Notes: generated by a model not told the origin, from the sequence alone. Shown: positions 1 to 9,760, counted from the stretch's first letter. The stretch is 64,000 nucleotides of DNA from CALNZV01 sp942491115 (GCA_942491115.1 CALNZV010000007.1:620001-684000), one strand, 5' to 3'. Translations and numbers: made by a program.

Positions 1-1562
1 CTGAGCAAGAGGTCCTCGACGACGCCCTGGAATATTGTCGCGTTGCGCAGGATTTTTGGCAAAAAGGCGAACTCGAGCGGGCTGTCGAGTCTCTGGATCA
101 GGCCTATTCAATGATCTTGGACGTCGATCCCAAGGACGATTTTAAACTGGTCCAGCAAAAGGAAGATCTGCGTTTCATGATTTCGAGGCGGATTCTTGAA
201 ATCTATGCGTCGAGAAACATCGTCGTTCATGGCAACCACAACGCCATTCCCATGACCATGAACCGGCATGTGGAAGCGGAAATCCGACGTTTCGCGGCCG
301 GAGGCGAAAAGAACTTTTTCAGGTCCGCCCTGAAACGGTCGGGACGCTATCGGCCGGAAATCCTCAAAGCCCTGAAGGAAGCGGGACTTCCGGAGGAGCT
401 GTCCTGGCTTCCCCTCATCGAAAGCGGCTACAAGGTGAATGCGCTGTCTAAGGCCAGAGCCCTCGGGCTATGGCAGTTTATTCCTTCGACCGGCTATAAA
501 TTTGGGCTGAAGAGGGATCGCTTCATCGATGAGCGCATGGATCCGGAAAAATCGACCGAAGCAGCCATCGCTTACCTGAAGGAACTCCACCAGATTTTCG
601 GTGACTGGACAACGGTGCTGGCGGCCTATAACTGTGGGGAGGGCCGTGTTCTCAGAGTGATCCGCACCCAAAACGTCAATTATCTGGATAATTTCTGGGA
701 TCTCTACGAACGGCTGCCGAGGGAAACCGCCCGCTATGTACCCCGATTTCTGGCCACCCTCTACATCCTCAACAATCCTGAGAAATATGGCATCGACGTC
801 GCCGATGTCGATCCACCGATGGCATTCGAAGTGGTTTCGGTAACCAAGCAGTTTCATTTGAAAAATGCTGCTAAAGCGATAGGCGTGTCGGAAGACACCT
901 TGAAAGAATTGAACCCGGAGCTTCGCTATAAAATACTGCCGGAGGGCGAATATGCCCTTAAAATACCACCCAATACCTCTGATCTGCTATTGACCAATAT
1001 CGATCAGATTCCGGTGTCTTCATTGCCTCAGCCCGCCTATGTCGTTCACCGGGTTCGCAGCGGAGAAACCCTCTCCACCATCGCCAGGAAGTATCGAACC
1101 TCCGTCAGCAAAATTATGAGAGCGAACAACCTGAAACGCTCTCACTACATCGTTGCCGGTAGGAAACTAAAAATACCAACCCGCTATGCCCCATCAACCA
1201 CCTATGCCAAATCGACACCGCAACGAAGAGGAAAATCCTCCATCCATGTGGTTCGCAACGGTGATAATCTCTGGGGGATCGCCAAACGCTATGGGACCAC
1301 CACCGGAGCCATCCAAAAAATAAACAATCTTCAAGATACCAGGCTTCACATCGGTCAGCGGTTATTGATTCCCGGCTCACAGAGCACCGCGTCCAGTTCG
1401 CCGATCGGAACCGGACTGCGCACCTATACCGTCAAAACGGGTGACAGCCCCTTTACCATAGCGAAATTTCACAATATGCCTTTGCAGCGGTTTTTAAGCA
1501 TCAACCGGCTGTCTGCCAGAACGAAGATTTATCCAGGCCAGGAATTGTATGTAGAAAAATAG
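1..1562 (+). CDS. mltD: MltD-type membrane-bound lytic transglycosylase with three LysM domains (5' end outside window)
   Basis: Cleaves the glycan strands of peptidoglycan in the periplasm. The frame is open from base 3, so the gene starts before the window; the first ATG at 111 is internal, since the upstream codons encode a plausible helical segment (LERAVESLDQAYS). An SLT domain follows, with the catalytic Glu in LPLIESGY and the GLWQFIPSTG motif typical of MltD. The C-terminal half carries three LysM peptidoglycan-binding repeats, each starting like VRSGETL, VRNGDNL or VKTGDSP and ending near LKIP, LLIP or LYV. A good hairpin terminator follows the stop. The family call is solid; the N-terminus and signal sequence cannot be seen. 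Confidence 0.93.
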   Translation, partial: EQEVLDDALEYCRVAQDFWQKGELERAVESLDQAYSMILDVDPKDDFKLVQQKEDLRFMISRRILEIYASRNIVVHGNHNAIPMTMNRHVEAEIRRFAAGGEKNFFRSALKRSGRYRPEILKALKEAGLPEELSWLPLIESGYKVNALSKARALGLWQFIPSTGYKFGLKRDRFIDERMDPEKSTEAAIAYLKELHQIFGDWTTVLAAYNCGEGRVLRVIRTQNVNYLDNFWDLYERLPRETARYVPRFLATLYILNNPEKYGIDVADVDPPMAFEVVSVTKQFHLKNAAKAIGVSEDTLKELNPELRYKILPEGEYALKIPPNTSDLLLTNIDQIPVSSLPQPAYVVHRVRSGETLSTIARKYRTSVSKIMRANNLKRSHYIVAGRKLKIPTRYAPSTTYAKSTPQRRGKSSIHVVRNGDNLWGIAKRYGTTTGAIQKINNLQDTRLHIGQRLLIPGSQSTASSSPIGTGLRTYTVKTGDSPFTIAKFHNMPLQRFLSINRLSARTKIYPGQELYVEK

Positions 1563-1595
1563 ACGGCACCGGCGGCAGCCCCACCTCCACTCATG

Positions 1596-1640
1596 AAAAC
1601 GGCGTCGGTTGAAACCAACACGGCGCCGTTTCTCTTTTTT
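1596..1640 (+). terminator. Rho-independent terminator after the lytic transglycosylase
   Basis: Stem AAACGGCG/CGCCGTTT extended by an inner GTTG/CAAC pairing, followed by TCTCTTTTTT. It lies 35 bases after the stop codon. Confidence 0.8.
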
Positions 1641-1787
1641 AGGCAGACGGCCCTTTCGCACCAGTTCTGTTTGGCGGGCCCTTCCTGGGGCCGGCTGCCC
1701 CCCATTCATCTCGGTAGCCCTGCTTGATCGGCACAAAACGGTCTATCGAGATGTCGAGTCGGTTCGAGGGCTTCCTACCGGCAAGCG

Positions 1788-2060
1788 CTAATTTCGCCAA
1801 AAGACCATTCCCATGACAATCAGAAGAAGGCCAATAGCAAAGAGGACAATATACAAGGGTTGGTCCAGAACATAGACAAGCCAATCCCACTCCATGGCCC
1901 ACTGTAGATTTGGCTCTCCGATGAGATCAATCAGATCGATGTTCTTCCAGTCAGCCTTCACACCGGTGTCTTCGTGCATTAGATTGGCGATAGCCTGAAA
2001 ACCGACGATCACTCCACCGACAACCCATGCCACCAGACCCGCCAGGGTAAACTTGTTCAT
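1788..2060 (-). CDS. Small two-helix membrane protein of unknown function
   Basis: A 90-residue protein that I do not recognise. It has a hydrophobic N-terminal helix (about residues 4-24, LAGLVAWVVGGVIVGF), a polar acidic middle with several Trp and Asp residues, and a second hydrophobic helix near the C-terminus ending MGMVFWRN. The ATG at 2060 was chosen because an AGGAG lies 9 bases upstream; the in-frame ATG two codons earlier is only 3 bases from that site. It is convergent with the lytic transglycosylase and stands alone on this strand. Its composition and ribosome site look like a real gene; the function is unknown. Confidence 0.6.
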   Translation of the reverse strand: MNKFTLAGLVAWVVGGVIVGFQAIANLMHEDTGVKADWKNIDLIDLIGEPNLQWAMEWDWLVYVLDQPLYIVLFAIGLLLIVMGMVFWRN

Positions 2061-2368
2061 GGCCATCCACTCCTGAGCATGTTTGAAAACCACTCTCGAT
2101 AATGAAAGGACCCCTATTCAACCAGGGAATACCGCCCGCATCAAGACGTCTCTACCGAATCCCAACAGATAGATCAAGGGCGCCGATGGGGCATCCGTGC
2201 AAAAACCAGCAGAACCACTCCCTGTGATGATCGCAGATCCGGAAGAAGATCGGAGGGACCTAAAGGCGAAGGACGGCCGATCACCGATCACCTGGCCATG
2301 AGAGCCAATCCATCGCGGATCGCGGGGGAAGCGATACCGGACCCATCGGATTCGGATGAACGCCGGTC
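2061..2368. other. Intergenic region without recognisable gene
   Basis: About 300 bases between two minus-strand genes. No convincing ORF, RNA gene or T-tailed hairpin was seen. It presumably holds the promoter of the small membrane protein, but no clear -35/-10 pair stands out. Confidence 0.4.
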
Positions 2369-3199
2369 TCAGCCCCGCCGGTCTCCGGAACGATCATGGC
2401 GATCACTGTCAGCCAGAAATGCCTCCATGCTCATGTCCTCTCGAATGCCCAATCGGGACAGCACGAAATCGTAGCGGACCGGGTCTTTGGGTACCATCGC
2501 CCGGAAACCGGCGGTCACCTCCATCACGGTTGTTAAATCAGCCTGCCGGCGCTGGGTCAACCCAAGCCCTACACTGACCCGATGCATATGAACGTCCAAG
2601 GGAATAAGCAGTTTGCTTGCCGGCACCTGGCACCATCCTCCGGGATCGATGCGGTCCTGACGCACCATCCAACGAAGAAAGAGATGCAGGCGTTTCGATG
2701 CACTTCCTTTTCTGGGATCCGATAGCAAATGGCCTGCCTTGTCGGCACCAGCAGATTTGAGCCGATCAACAAAGGCGCAAAGCGCCGGCTGAATGGTCGG
2801 TTCGTCGTCATTCCAACCGTCGAGGAATCCGTTCTTCAGGCTGCCATACTGTCTCAGGATACCCCGGATCCCCGATAGCAATCCGACCATGTGGCTATCA
2901 GTGGCAAACCGATGAACAAATCCATCAAGACGCCTTTTAAATAGAGAGGTGGGAGTGGAAAGGAGATTCCTGCAGGGGGAAGGGCCCAAAACAGCGACCA
3001 CCGTTTGGATGCTCTTTAGAATCTGAGCCACTCGCCCGTATGCCAGAGAAGCCGCGATTAAACCGACGAGTTCCCTGTCTTCGGTGTTGGGGTATCGGTA
3101 TAAAAAAACCAGAGGATCTGGGTGGACATAACGCCGATAGTGGAATCGTCGGTAGAGTCGATCCAGCTTGCCTTTGATTGGGGCGGAGGACACGCTCAC
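2369..3199 (-). CDS. TIGR02757 (DUF2400) family protein
   Basis: A 276-residue conserved protein of the TIGR02757 family, which is found in Bacteroidetes and deltaproteobacterial lineages and has no firmly established function. Family hallmarks are visible: the early YVHPDPLVFLYRYPN segment, DRELVGLIAASLAYGRV, LFLRWMVRQDRIDPGGW, and LIPLDVHMHRVSVGLGLT. The start is a GTG that overlaps the comEC stop (GTGA), so the two genes are translationally coupled. The C-terminal tail is rich in Arg and Asp. The family call is strong; no biochemical role is assigned. Confidence 0.85.
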   Translation of the reverse strand: MSVSSAPIKGKLDRLYRRFHYRRYVHPDPLVFLYRYPNTEDRELVGLIAASLAYGRVAQILKSIQTVVAVLGPSPCRNLLSTPTSLFKRRLDGFVHRFATDSHMVGLLSGIRGILRQYGSLKNGFLDGWNDDEPTIQPALCAFVDRLKSAGADKAGHLLSDPRKGSASKRLHLFLRWMVRQDRIDPGGWCQVPASKLLIPLDVHMHRVSVGLGLTQRRQADLTTVMEVTAGFRAMVPKDPVRYDFVLSRLGIREDMSMEAFLADSDRHDRSGDRRG

Positions 3200-5709
3200 A
3201 ACAGCCTCGGTCGGTCAATCGGTCCCTTGGAGACGGCACCCTTCCGCCACATGTAGAACCGATTCGAGCCCTCGGAGTGAACCCAAACCCTGCTGTCTTC
3301 AATACGGATACCGACGGCCCCATCTCGATCGGTTCGAAAAAGACGACTACCTGCCCGGTGGTAGCGATCGAGGACATCAGCATGTGGAAAACCGAATCGA
3401 TTCCGCCACCCTGCCGAAATAATGGCAACCCGGGGAGCAACCCGGCGGATAAAAGCCATGGAACTGGAAAACCGGCTGCCGTGGTGGGGTACCATCAGAA
3501 TGTCGCTTTTAAGAGAATTCAGATCCAAATCGGCTACCAGTTGTCTTTCCGCGCTCTCCCGGATATCCCCCGGCAGCAGAACCGAAACCCCTTTGAATTG
3601 AATCTTCAAAATGATGGAATGGTCATCAATGGTTTTTCCGTCTGGGGTCTCTTCTTGGGCGATGGCATCAGCCGGGGGATGAAGGATCCTCACTTCGGCG
3701 GTGTCGATAACCGCCCGGGGATACTGGCGATGAACCGTTTCAACAGGAATGCCACGGTCGATGACGCAACGAAGAAACCGCTTGTAACTCAGAGTATCCG
3801 CTCTCTCACCGTTGGTCCATAAACGGTCTACCCGAAACCGGTCCAAAATCCAATACAGGCCGTTCAGGTGATCGGCGTTGGGGTGGGACAGCACCACGGT
3901 ATTCACCGTAAGAATCTTCTTTCTTCTCAACACAGGCGCCAATACTCTATCCCCGAAATCGAACAATTGGTTAGAACTGAATCCGCCACCGTCGACGAGC
4001 ATGACCCGGCCGCCCGGAAACTCGATTAGACTTGATGATCCCTGTCCGACATCGATAGCCGTGATGCGCAAGTCCCGATGCCAAAACCGTTCATGTCCCC
4101 AATAGGCCGCATCCGACAGGGCCAGCAACGCCCATCCGACAGCCATTACCCGAAACCGGGGCAAGGTTTTTGAGAAAAACACAAGGCCCAGCAATCCGTA
4201 ATAGAGACCCGTCTCCAGTGGGGTCGGAACCGGTGCCAGAACGGCTGAGAAGGATAAGTTGGACGCCCATTCCAGAATGCCAATCAGTCCATCGACCCCG
4301 TGCCCGCAAATGGCAAACCCCGGTATTGAAATCCCTGGAGCGATGGCACCGATCGCCGTGAGAATCAGTCCGAGCGGCAGGATGGCAAAGCCAACGATGG
4401 GAACTGCGATACAATTGACCAATGGGCCGATGAGGGACACCTCATTGAAGGCCCCCATAACCAGTGGAAGGGTTCCGGCGATGGCCAGGAACGACACCAG
4501 GACAAACTGACCCGTATTGGCCGCTATCCGCCCGATCGTCTTTCGTTTCTCGGGATGGTGGATCCGCCATCTGCGAAGGCCCAGGGCGATGGAAATCACG
4601 GCACCGAATGACAGCTGAAAAGAAAGGGAGAAGACCGCCGGTGGGTCGGCAACCATTATCCCCAAAGCGGCGGCGGCGATGAAGGTGAGAAGATCCCCTT
4701 TTCGGTCGACCCAGAGGGCGATCATCAGCAAGGTGACCATGATGACAGCCCTCTGGGTCGACGGGGAGGCACCGGCCAACAAGCCATAACCGACAACCGG
4801 AAACAACGCACCCAGCGCTGCGGCTCTGTAAACCACAGCCCGATTCAACATCCATGGGATTCGTTTGAAAAGAATGGTCAGTATCGCAAATCCCGACGCC
4901 GCAACCGTTCCGATGTGCAAACCGGAGATAGCCAGCAAGTGCCCGACACCGGACCGATTGAACGCTGCCCTCAACTCCGGGGAAATCCCCGATCGATCAC
5001 CCACGAGAAGCGCACGCAGCACGGAAGCCGCCTCCGGAGACACCGCTGTGTTGATCTGACGGATCACTTGCTGCCGGTAGCGCCGGATCCCCGATCCCCA
5101 GGCATTTTGCGGTGCGGGATCAACGAGGGTGATCCTGTCGGCATTGAGGGCCGCCGAGACGAACACCCCCCGTATGGCCTGATACCGGCGGTAATCAAAC
5201 CCCCCGGGATTGGTAAAATTATGAAACGGCTTCAGGGACGACATCAATCGAATACGATCCCCGGGTCCCAGGGCCGGGCGATCCCCGTAGGCGACGACAC
5301 TGACGCCGCCGCGAACCGGTTTTTCAACCCCGTCTCGTGAGATCAGGCGAACCCGGCGCAGGGTCATACGGGTCCGATTGCCGGGCAAAACCGCCACCGT
5401 CTCGATGGAGCCCGACAGGGCGATGGGTGTTGGTGAGCAGAAACGGAGGATGTGATCCGGAGGGATGTCGGTTCGAGTCGATGGATAAGCCAGGAGGTAG
5501 CCCAGGGTAAAAAAGACACAGAGAGGGGACAGCATCGGTCGGCGGTGCGCTATGACAATTCCAAGAAAAACCGCCAAGGAAACACCGAGGAGCCACCACG
5601 CCCCGGAGTCAAGACTCGGGAAATAGCGGGCAGCGGCCATTCCGCCGGCCGTGACGACGGCCAGAGGAACGGGAACCCGGTGGTAAGCGCCTTTCATATC
5701 CCACGTCAT
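3196..5709 (-). CDS. comEC: ComEC/Rec2-type DNA internalisation channel
   Basis: An inner-membrane protein thought to carry incoming single-stranded DNA into the cytoplasm. It has an N-terminal membrane region, then the Competence domain with its signature around SGLHIGTVAASGF, then many membrane helices, and a C-terminal metallo-beta-lactamase-like domain (DVGQGSSSLIEFPGG, LSHPNADHLNGL, VPHHGSRFSS). The full three-part architecture is present. The frame is open up to a TTG at 5778; I prefer the ATG at 5709 because the hydrophobic N-terminus begins just after it. Coupled to the downstream TIGR02757 gene. I see no type IV pilus genes in the window, so a DNA-uptake role is from family knowledge only. 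Confidence 0.88.
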   Translation of the reverse strand: MTWDMKGAYHRVPVPLAVVTAGGMAAARYFPSLDSGAWWLLGVSLAVFLGIVIAHRRPMLSPLCVFFTLGYLLAYPSTRTDIPPDHILRFCSPTPIALSGSIETVAVLPGNRTRMTLRRVRLISRDGVEKPVRGGVSVVAYGDRPALGPGDRIRLMSSLKPFHNFTNPGGFDYRRYQAIRGVFVSAALNADRITLVDPAPQNAWGSGIRRYRQQVIRQINTAVSPEAASVLRALLVGDRSGISPELRAAFNRSGVGHLLAISGLHIGTVAASGFAILTILFKRIPWMLNRAVVYRAAALGALFPVVGYGLLAGASPSTQRAVIMVTLLMIALWVDRKGDLLTFIAAAALGIMVADPPAVFSLSFQLSFGAVISIALGLRRWRIHHPEKRKTIGRIAANTGQFVLVSFLAIAGTLPLVMGAFNEVSLIGPLVNCIAVPIVGFAILPLGLILTAIGAIAPGISIPGFAICGHGVDGLIGILEWASNLSFSAVLAPVPTPLETGLYYGLLGLVFFSKTLPRFRVMAVGWALLALSDAAYWGHERFWHRDLRITAIDVGQGSSSLIEFPGGRVMLVDGGGFSSNQLFDFGDRVLAPVLRRKKILTVNTVVLSHPNADHLNGLYWILDRFRVDRLWTNGERADTLSYKRFLRCVIDRGIPVETVHRQYPRAVIDTAEVRILHPPADAIAQEETPDGKTIDDHSIILKIQFKGVSVLLPGDIRESAERQLVADLDLNSLKSDILMVPHHGSRFSSSMAFIRRVAPRVAIISAGWRNRFGFPHADVLDRYHRAGSRLFRTDRDGAVGIRIEDSRVWVHSEGSNRFYMWRKGAVSKGPIDRPRLL

Positions 5710-5891
5710 CGTCCCTACCGATTGGGCCGCTTTGACCGCGGCAGGTAGAAAAGGTGAATGGATCGCTATCGGATTCAACGAATCCAGGGTCAGCGTCCTG
5801 TGTTGTCTATCGGCGGATCACTCGCGATTCGTGATCCGGTCGATAAGGCTCCAGAAGAAGTGGGGTCACGAGCGTCCCCGCCAAGAATCGA

Positions 5892-7148
5892 TTACGATGT
5901 CTCCCGCCGGATGGCGGCGCCAAGGCTCTGGAATTTTTTCTCGATGGCCTCATAGCCCCGGTCCAGATGATAGACGCGATTGACTTCGGTGGTCCCTTCA
6001 GCCACGAGCCCAGCCAGGATCAGTGAGGCGCTGGCCCTGAGATCCGTGGCCATGACCGGAGCAGCGGACAGTTTCGGGACGCCTCGGACCACGGCGGTGT
6101 CACCGGTCACGGTAATATCGGCTCCCATGCGCTGAAGCTCGCTGACGTGAATGAGACGGTTTTCAAAAATGGTCTCGGAGATAATGCTTTGCCCCGAGGC
6201 CACGGTCATAAGCGCCATAAACTGGGCCTGCATATCGGTAGGGAACCCGGGATAGGTCTGGGTCTTGATATCCGCACTTGAGATGTGTGGGCTGCAGGTG
6301 ATGTGAATGGTATCGGCACCCAACTCAATTCTGGCCCCGACTTCCATCAGCTTATCAATAACGGCCCTCATATGACCCGGTTCGCAGCATTTGAGTCGCA
6401 CATCCCCGCAGTTCATAACGGCAGCCACCATGAAGGTTCCGGTCTCGATTCGGTCCGGTATGACCCTGTGCTCCGCCGATGTGAGTGCTTTCCCACCGCG
6501 GATGGTAATCACGGGAGACCCGGCTCCGTCGATATCGGCCCCCATCCGTTTGAGCATGTCCGCCAGTGATACCACCTCGGGCTCCTTGGCGGAGTTGCGC
6601 AGAACCGTCTCGCCCTCGGCGAGAACGGCCGCCATCATGATGTTCTCGGTACCGGTGACGGTTTCGACATCAAAGGTGATGTCGGCACCCTTGAGCCGGG
6701 GGGCGGTGGCTTCGACATAACCGTGCTCGATGCGGATGCTGGCCCCCATCCGTTCGAGAGCCTTCAAGTGGAGATTGATGGGGCGTGCCCCGATCGCACA
6801 CCCCCCTGGCAGGGACACCCGAGCTTTTCCCATTCGGGCCACCAGAGGCCCCAACACCAGGATAGAGGCCCGCATTTTCCGCACCAAGTCATAGGGCGCC
6901 TCAAATTTAGACAGTCCGCTGGCGTTGACTCGAACTCGCCCCCTCTCTTCTGTTTCCACCTTGACGCCGAGGCTTTCCAAGAGAAGCTTGACGCTCTGAA
7001 TGTCCCTCAAGGCGGGAACGTTGTCGAAAACGTTCCAGCCGTCGCAAAGCAACGAGGCGGTGAGCATCGGCAACGCAGCGTTTTTAGCCCCGCTGATGCA
7101 GATCTCCCCCCGGAGCGACCGCCCTCCCTCAATCAGAATTTTATCCAT
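5892..7148 (-). CDS. murA: UDP-N-acetylglucosamine 1-carboxyvinyltransferase
   Basis: Cytoplasmic enzyme for the first committed step of peptidoglycan synthesis, transferring enolpyruvate from PEP to UDP-GlcNAc. The 418-residue length is standard. Substrate-contact Lys22 (SGAKNA) and the active-site loop with Cys117 (LPGGCAIGARP) are present, so the enzyme should be fosfomycin-sensitive by family rules. Other family blocks are GTENIMMAAVLAEG and the Asp-containing PGFPTDMQAQ. An AGGGG lies 7 bases before the ATG. It is not in a dcw cluster; the nearest minus-strand gene downstream is comEC, 180 bases away. Confidence 0.96.
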   Translation of the reverse strand: MDKILIEGGRSLRGEICISGAKNAALPMLTASLLCDGWNVFDNVPALRDIQSVKLLLESLGVKVETEERGRVRVNASGLSKFEAPYDLVRKMRASILVLGPLVARMGKARVSLPGGCAIGARPINLHLKALERMGASIRIEHGYVEATAPRLKGADITFDVETVTGTENIMMAAVLAEGETVLRNSAKEPEVVSLADMLKRMGADIDGAGSPVITIRGGKALTSAEHRVIPDRIETGTFMVAAVMNCGDVRLKCCEPGHMRAVIDKLMEVGARIELGADTIHITCSPHISSADIKTQTYPGFPTDMQAQFMALMTVASGQSIISETIFENRLIHVSELQRMGADITVTGDTAVVRGVPKLSAAPVMATDLRASASLILAGLVAEGTTEVNRVYHLDRGYEAIEKKFQSLGAAIRRETS

Positions 7149-7322
7149 GTTGGACCCCTGTTCGTTGCCAGCCGTTCAGATGAGCCGGGAGTGGGCATGG
7201 GTCTAAAAAGCTTCCGAAATCGGTTTCAATCGACCCAACACTCATGGCACGTCCCTCCCAGGGATCACGTCAAGAATACCGTGGAACGGTTCAGAATCTC
7301 ACCCCCTGCCTGCTGTGGCAAA

Positions 7323-7356
7323 TAAAAAAACGCCTGTCCCCTGGGCACAGGCGCTT
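7323..7356 (-). terminator. Rho-independent terminator of the qrc operon
   Basis: On the minus strand a GCGCCTGT/ACAGGCG stem with a short loop is followed directly by seven T. It lies 23 bases after the stop of the small His-tailed gene, so that gene is the last of the operon. Confidence 0.85.
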
Positions 7357-7378
7357 TCGAACTGAAGGATTCCGATCC

Positions 7379-7543
7379 TCAGTGGTGATCGTGATGCCCG
7401 CCCTTTCCCTTGCTCGTATCCAGTGCCGCCTTCAAGATGCAATAGGTCATGCCGGCACCGATAATCCCCAACGCATACCAAAGCCCTCCCATGAACACAA
7501 GGTGGGACATATCCCAAATCCACTCGAAATTAAATGGAAACAT
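7379..7543 (-). CDS. 54-residue His-tailed single-helix membrane protein at the end of the qrc operon
   Basis: Too short for routine ORF calling, but well supported. A GGAGGGAAG ribosome site sits directly before the ATG, the gene starts 17 bases after the qrcD stop, and the operon terminator follows it. The predicted protein starts MFPFNFEWIWDM, has one hydrophobic Gly-rich helix (about residues 15-37, LVFMGGLWYALGIIGAGMTY), a Cys at position 35, and ends in a Lys/Gly linker and the metal-binding-like tail GGHHDHH. I infer an accessory or assembly subunit of Qrc; I know of no described function. The translation was done by hand from the minus strand. Confidence 0.75.
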   Translation of the reverse strand: MFPFNFEWIWDMSHLVFMGGLWYALGIIGAGMTYCILKAALDTSKGKGGHHDHH

Positions 7544-7560
7544 CTTCCCTCCTTCACAGC

Positions 7561-8880
7561 TTAGGCGCCGGCGGGCGCTGGTTGGGGGCCTACGTCCTCT
7601 TGTGATGCCTCGATCGGTTCCTGAGGGGGTATCGCCTCCACCGGCTCCAACGGATTCAGCTCAGCCTCCTGGGGAAAGATCGGCAGATAGCGGTAAGATA
7701 CCATGATCAAGAGAACGCCATAGGCCACGGGCAGAATGGTCGTGGCGATTTCCTGCCAGCTCGGGCTATACATGGCCCATGTGTCGAAAGACATGACCGG
7801 AACCGCCATGACCTGCAGCACCATGACCCAACGGTTGATGCAGACCCCGATCACCCCTAAGGTAATCGCCACGGTGAGAAGCAGCCGGTTCTGACGAATC
7901 TTCGGGATCACCAGCATGACTGCGGGAACAACACCGCCCACCACCAGTTCCATGACCAGCCAGAGCTTGTTGTAGACCGGGTTGCCGGAATAGAAAAAAG
8001 TCCACTCAAAACCAAGGGATGGGGCCGTGACGACCATCCAGTAGAGGGTATCGGCGATCTTGGCGATGATATAGGAGAGCATCATCCAGCCAGCGATCTT
8101 GGCCAGCAATTGAATCACGAAATCCTTGACCAGCTTTTTACCGGTAATCTTCTCGGTGATCCGGGTGACCAGCAACGTGAAACATGGGCCGTAGGCGGCA
8201 GCGGACCAGGTGAAGAGAAAAAAAGTCCAGGGCCAGATGAACAGGTGTTCGCGAAAGGCGAAGGGGCGACCGAACAGCACGCCGGCAACACCGCCCAGGG
8301 ACCCCTGGTGGAAGAAGCTAAGAAATGCGCCGGTGGCCGCAAAAACCGCCATATATTCGTGCATTGTGTGGCTCAGGTTGTGAAAGAACGGAACCTTGTC
8401 GACCTGGCGGTTTTCCAGGATCAAAGGAAGGTACTCGATGGTCAACACCGCAAAATAGGCGGACAAACAGAACGCCACCTCGGTCAGCATGGAATGGACA
8501 TTGGCGTGCCAGAAAATGAACCAGCCCCGAAGGGGTTGGCCGATGTCGATGGCAAGGATGAGCAATGCGGAACTGTAACAGATGAATCCGATCAGCACCG
8601 CGTAGTTGATGATGTACTTGAGATCGTCCTTGCCGAGGACGTATTTGAGCAAACCGGTAAAAAACGCACCGCCACCCAATGCGATGACGGCCAGATCCGC
8701 CCAAATCCAGAGGGCAAATCCATAATAATCGTTCATATTGGTCTGATTCAGTCCTTTGAACCAGCAAAGCAGCATGGCATAAATGCCCCAGAGCAGCACC
8801 CCGATGACGGGAATGGTCGATAGGGCGAACTGCCATGTCGGGCACCGTTTCACACCGTTGGGTATCAATGCAGAATCCAT
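7561..8880 (-). CDS. qrcD: Menaquinone reductase integral membrane subunit QrcD (NrfD/PsrC family)
   Basis: The polytopic subunit of the Qrc complex, where menaquinone is reduced and the redox reaction is linked to charge movement across the membrane. The 439-residue protein has about ten hydrophobic helices. NrfD-family features include LALWIWADLAVIALGGGAFF in the first helices and buried Asp, Glu and His residues (EVAFCLSAYFAVLTIEYLP, HTMHEYMAVF). The hydrophilic C-terminus is an unusual Pro/Glu-rich tail with near-repeats PLEPVEAIPP and PIEASQ. It is the fourth gene of qrcABCD, 64 bases after qrcC. Confidence 0.92.
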   Translation of the reverse strand: MDSALIPNGVKRCPTWQFALSTIPVIGVLLWGIYAMLLCWFKGLNQTNMNDYYGFALWIWADLAVIALGGGAFFTGLLKYVLGKDDLKYIINYAVLIGFICYSSALLILAIDIGQPLRGWFIFWHANVHSMLTEVAFCLSAYFAVLTIEYLPLILENRQVDKVPFFHNLSHTMHEYMAVFAATGAFLSFFHQGSLGGVAGVLFGRPFAFREHLFIWPWTFFLFTWSAAAYGPCFTLLVTRITEKITGKKLVKDFVIQLLAKIAGWMMLSYIIAKIADTLYWMVVTAPSLGFEWTFFYSGNPVYNKLWLVMELVVGGVVPAVMLVIPKIRQNRLLLTVAITLGVIGVCINRWVMVLQVMAVPVMSFDTWAMYSPSWQEIATTILPVAYGVLLIMVSYRYLPIFPQEAELNPLEPVEAIPPQEPIEASQEDVGPQPAPAGA

Positions 8881-8944
8881 TTAACCTATGCTCCTAAGAC
8901 GGTTGGTGGTTCCGTTGGCGAGCAGATGCTTATTGGCTCAACGA

Positions 8945-9760
8945 TCAATGGCCGGAGCCGTGCTCTTTGAGCAAGTCCGGCTTGTGGCCGGCCTTCCGAA
9001 CCCATTCCCGGGAGGAACTGTAGTAGACCTTGGTGTTGGTTCCCAGTTCCTCCAGCAGTCGAAAGGCGTTGGGATTGTGGGGACGACCGGTGACAGGGTC
9101 CGGTTTGGCCAGTTGGTATACCTGGTGTGTCGTGTTGTTGAGATCTCCGAAGGTGATGGCCCCGGCCGGGCAGGCCTGGGTACAGGATGTCTGGTATGCA
9201 TCCTCTTCGATCGTCCGGCGGCCGTCGGCATGGGCCCGTTCCATGGCTCGCTGGTAGCGGTGAAAGCAAAAGCTGCACTTTTCGACGATTCCCCGCATCC
9301 GGTTGGAAACATCCGGGTTTAGGGACTTCTCCAACCCGCTGGGCCAGACCGGATCCCACCAGTTGAAGTGTCTGGCATGGTAGGGGCAGGCCCCCATGCA
9401 ATACCGGCAGCCGAAACACCGGGTGTAAATCTGGCTGACGATGCCGGTCTCATTGTCATAGTCTGTCGCCGTTGCCGGGCAGACCGAGACACAGGGGGAG
9501 TGGCCTTCATGCTGTCCGGCGCAATGCTGACAGGGCCTCGGAAGAAAGCAGATTTCAGTATCGGGGAAGGGCTTTCCATTGCTCAGTTGGTAAACCTGCA
9601 TCCAGGAAATGCTGTCCAGCTTGTTGGACTCGTCCTCTTTAAATGGGACGTTGTTTTCTTGCATGCAGGCCACCATACACGACCCGCAACCCGTACACTT
9701 GTCCAGGTCGATGACCATTCCAAATTTGTGCACTTTGCCGTGTTCGCCAACAGTTTTCAT
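8945..9760 (-). CDS. qrcC: Menaquinone reductase iron-sulfur subunit QrcC
   Basis: Periplasmic ferredoxin-like subunit that passes electrons between the cytochrome/QrcB part and the membrane subunit QrcD. Several cysteine clusters of the DMSO-reductase/PsrB type are visible: CTGCGSCMVAC near the start, CQHC followed by CVSVCP, CFGCRYCMGACP, and CSFC paired with CTQACP. These fit four FeS centres. The ATG at 9760 has a GAGG 6 bases upstream; the preceding TTG is not needed. There is no Tat signal, so it is probably exported together with QrcB, which has one. The gap to qrcB is 22 bases. Confidence 0.93.
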   Translation of the reverse strand: MKTVGEHGKVHKFGMVIDLDKCTGCGSCMVACMQENNVPFKEDESNKLDSISWMQVYQLSNGKPFPDTEICFLPRPCQHCAGQHEGHSPCVSVCPATATDYDNETGIVSQIYTRCFGCRYCMGACPYHARHFNWWDPVWPSGLEKSLNPDVSNRMRGIVEKCSFCFHRYQRAMERAHADGRRTIEEDAYQTSCTQACPAGAITFGDLNNTTHQVYQLAKPDPVTGRPHNPNAFRLLEELGTNTKVYYSSSREWVRKAGHKPDLLKEHGSGH

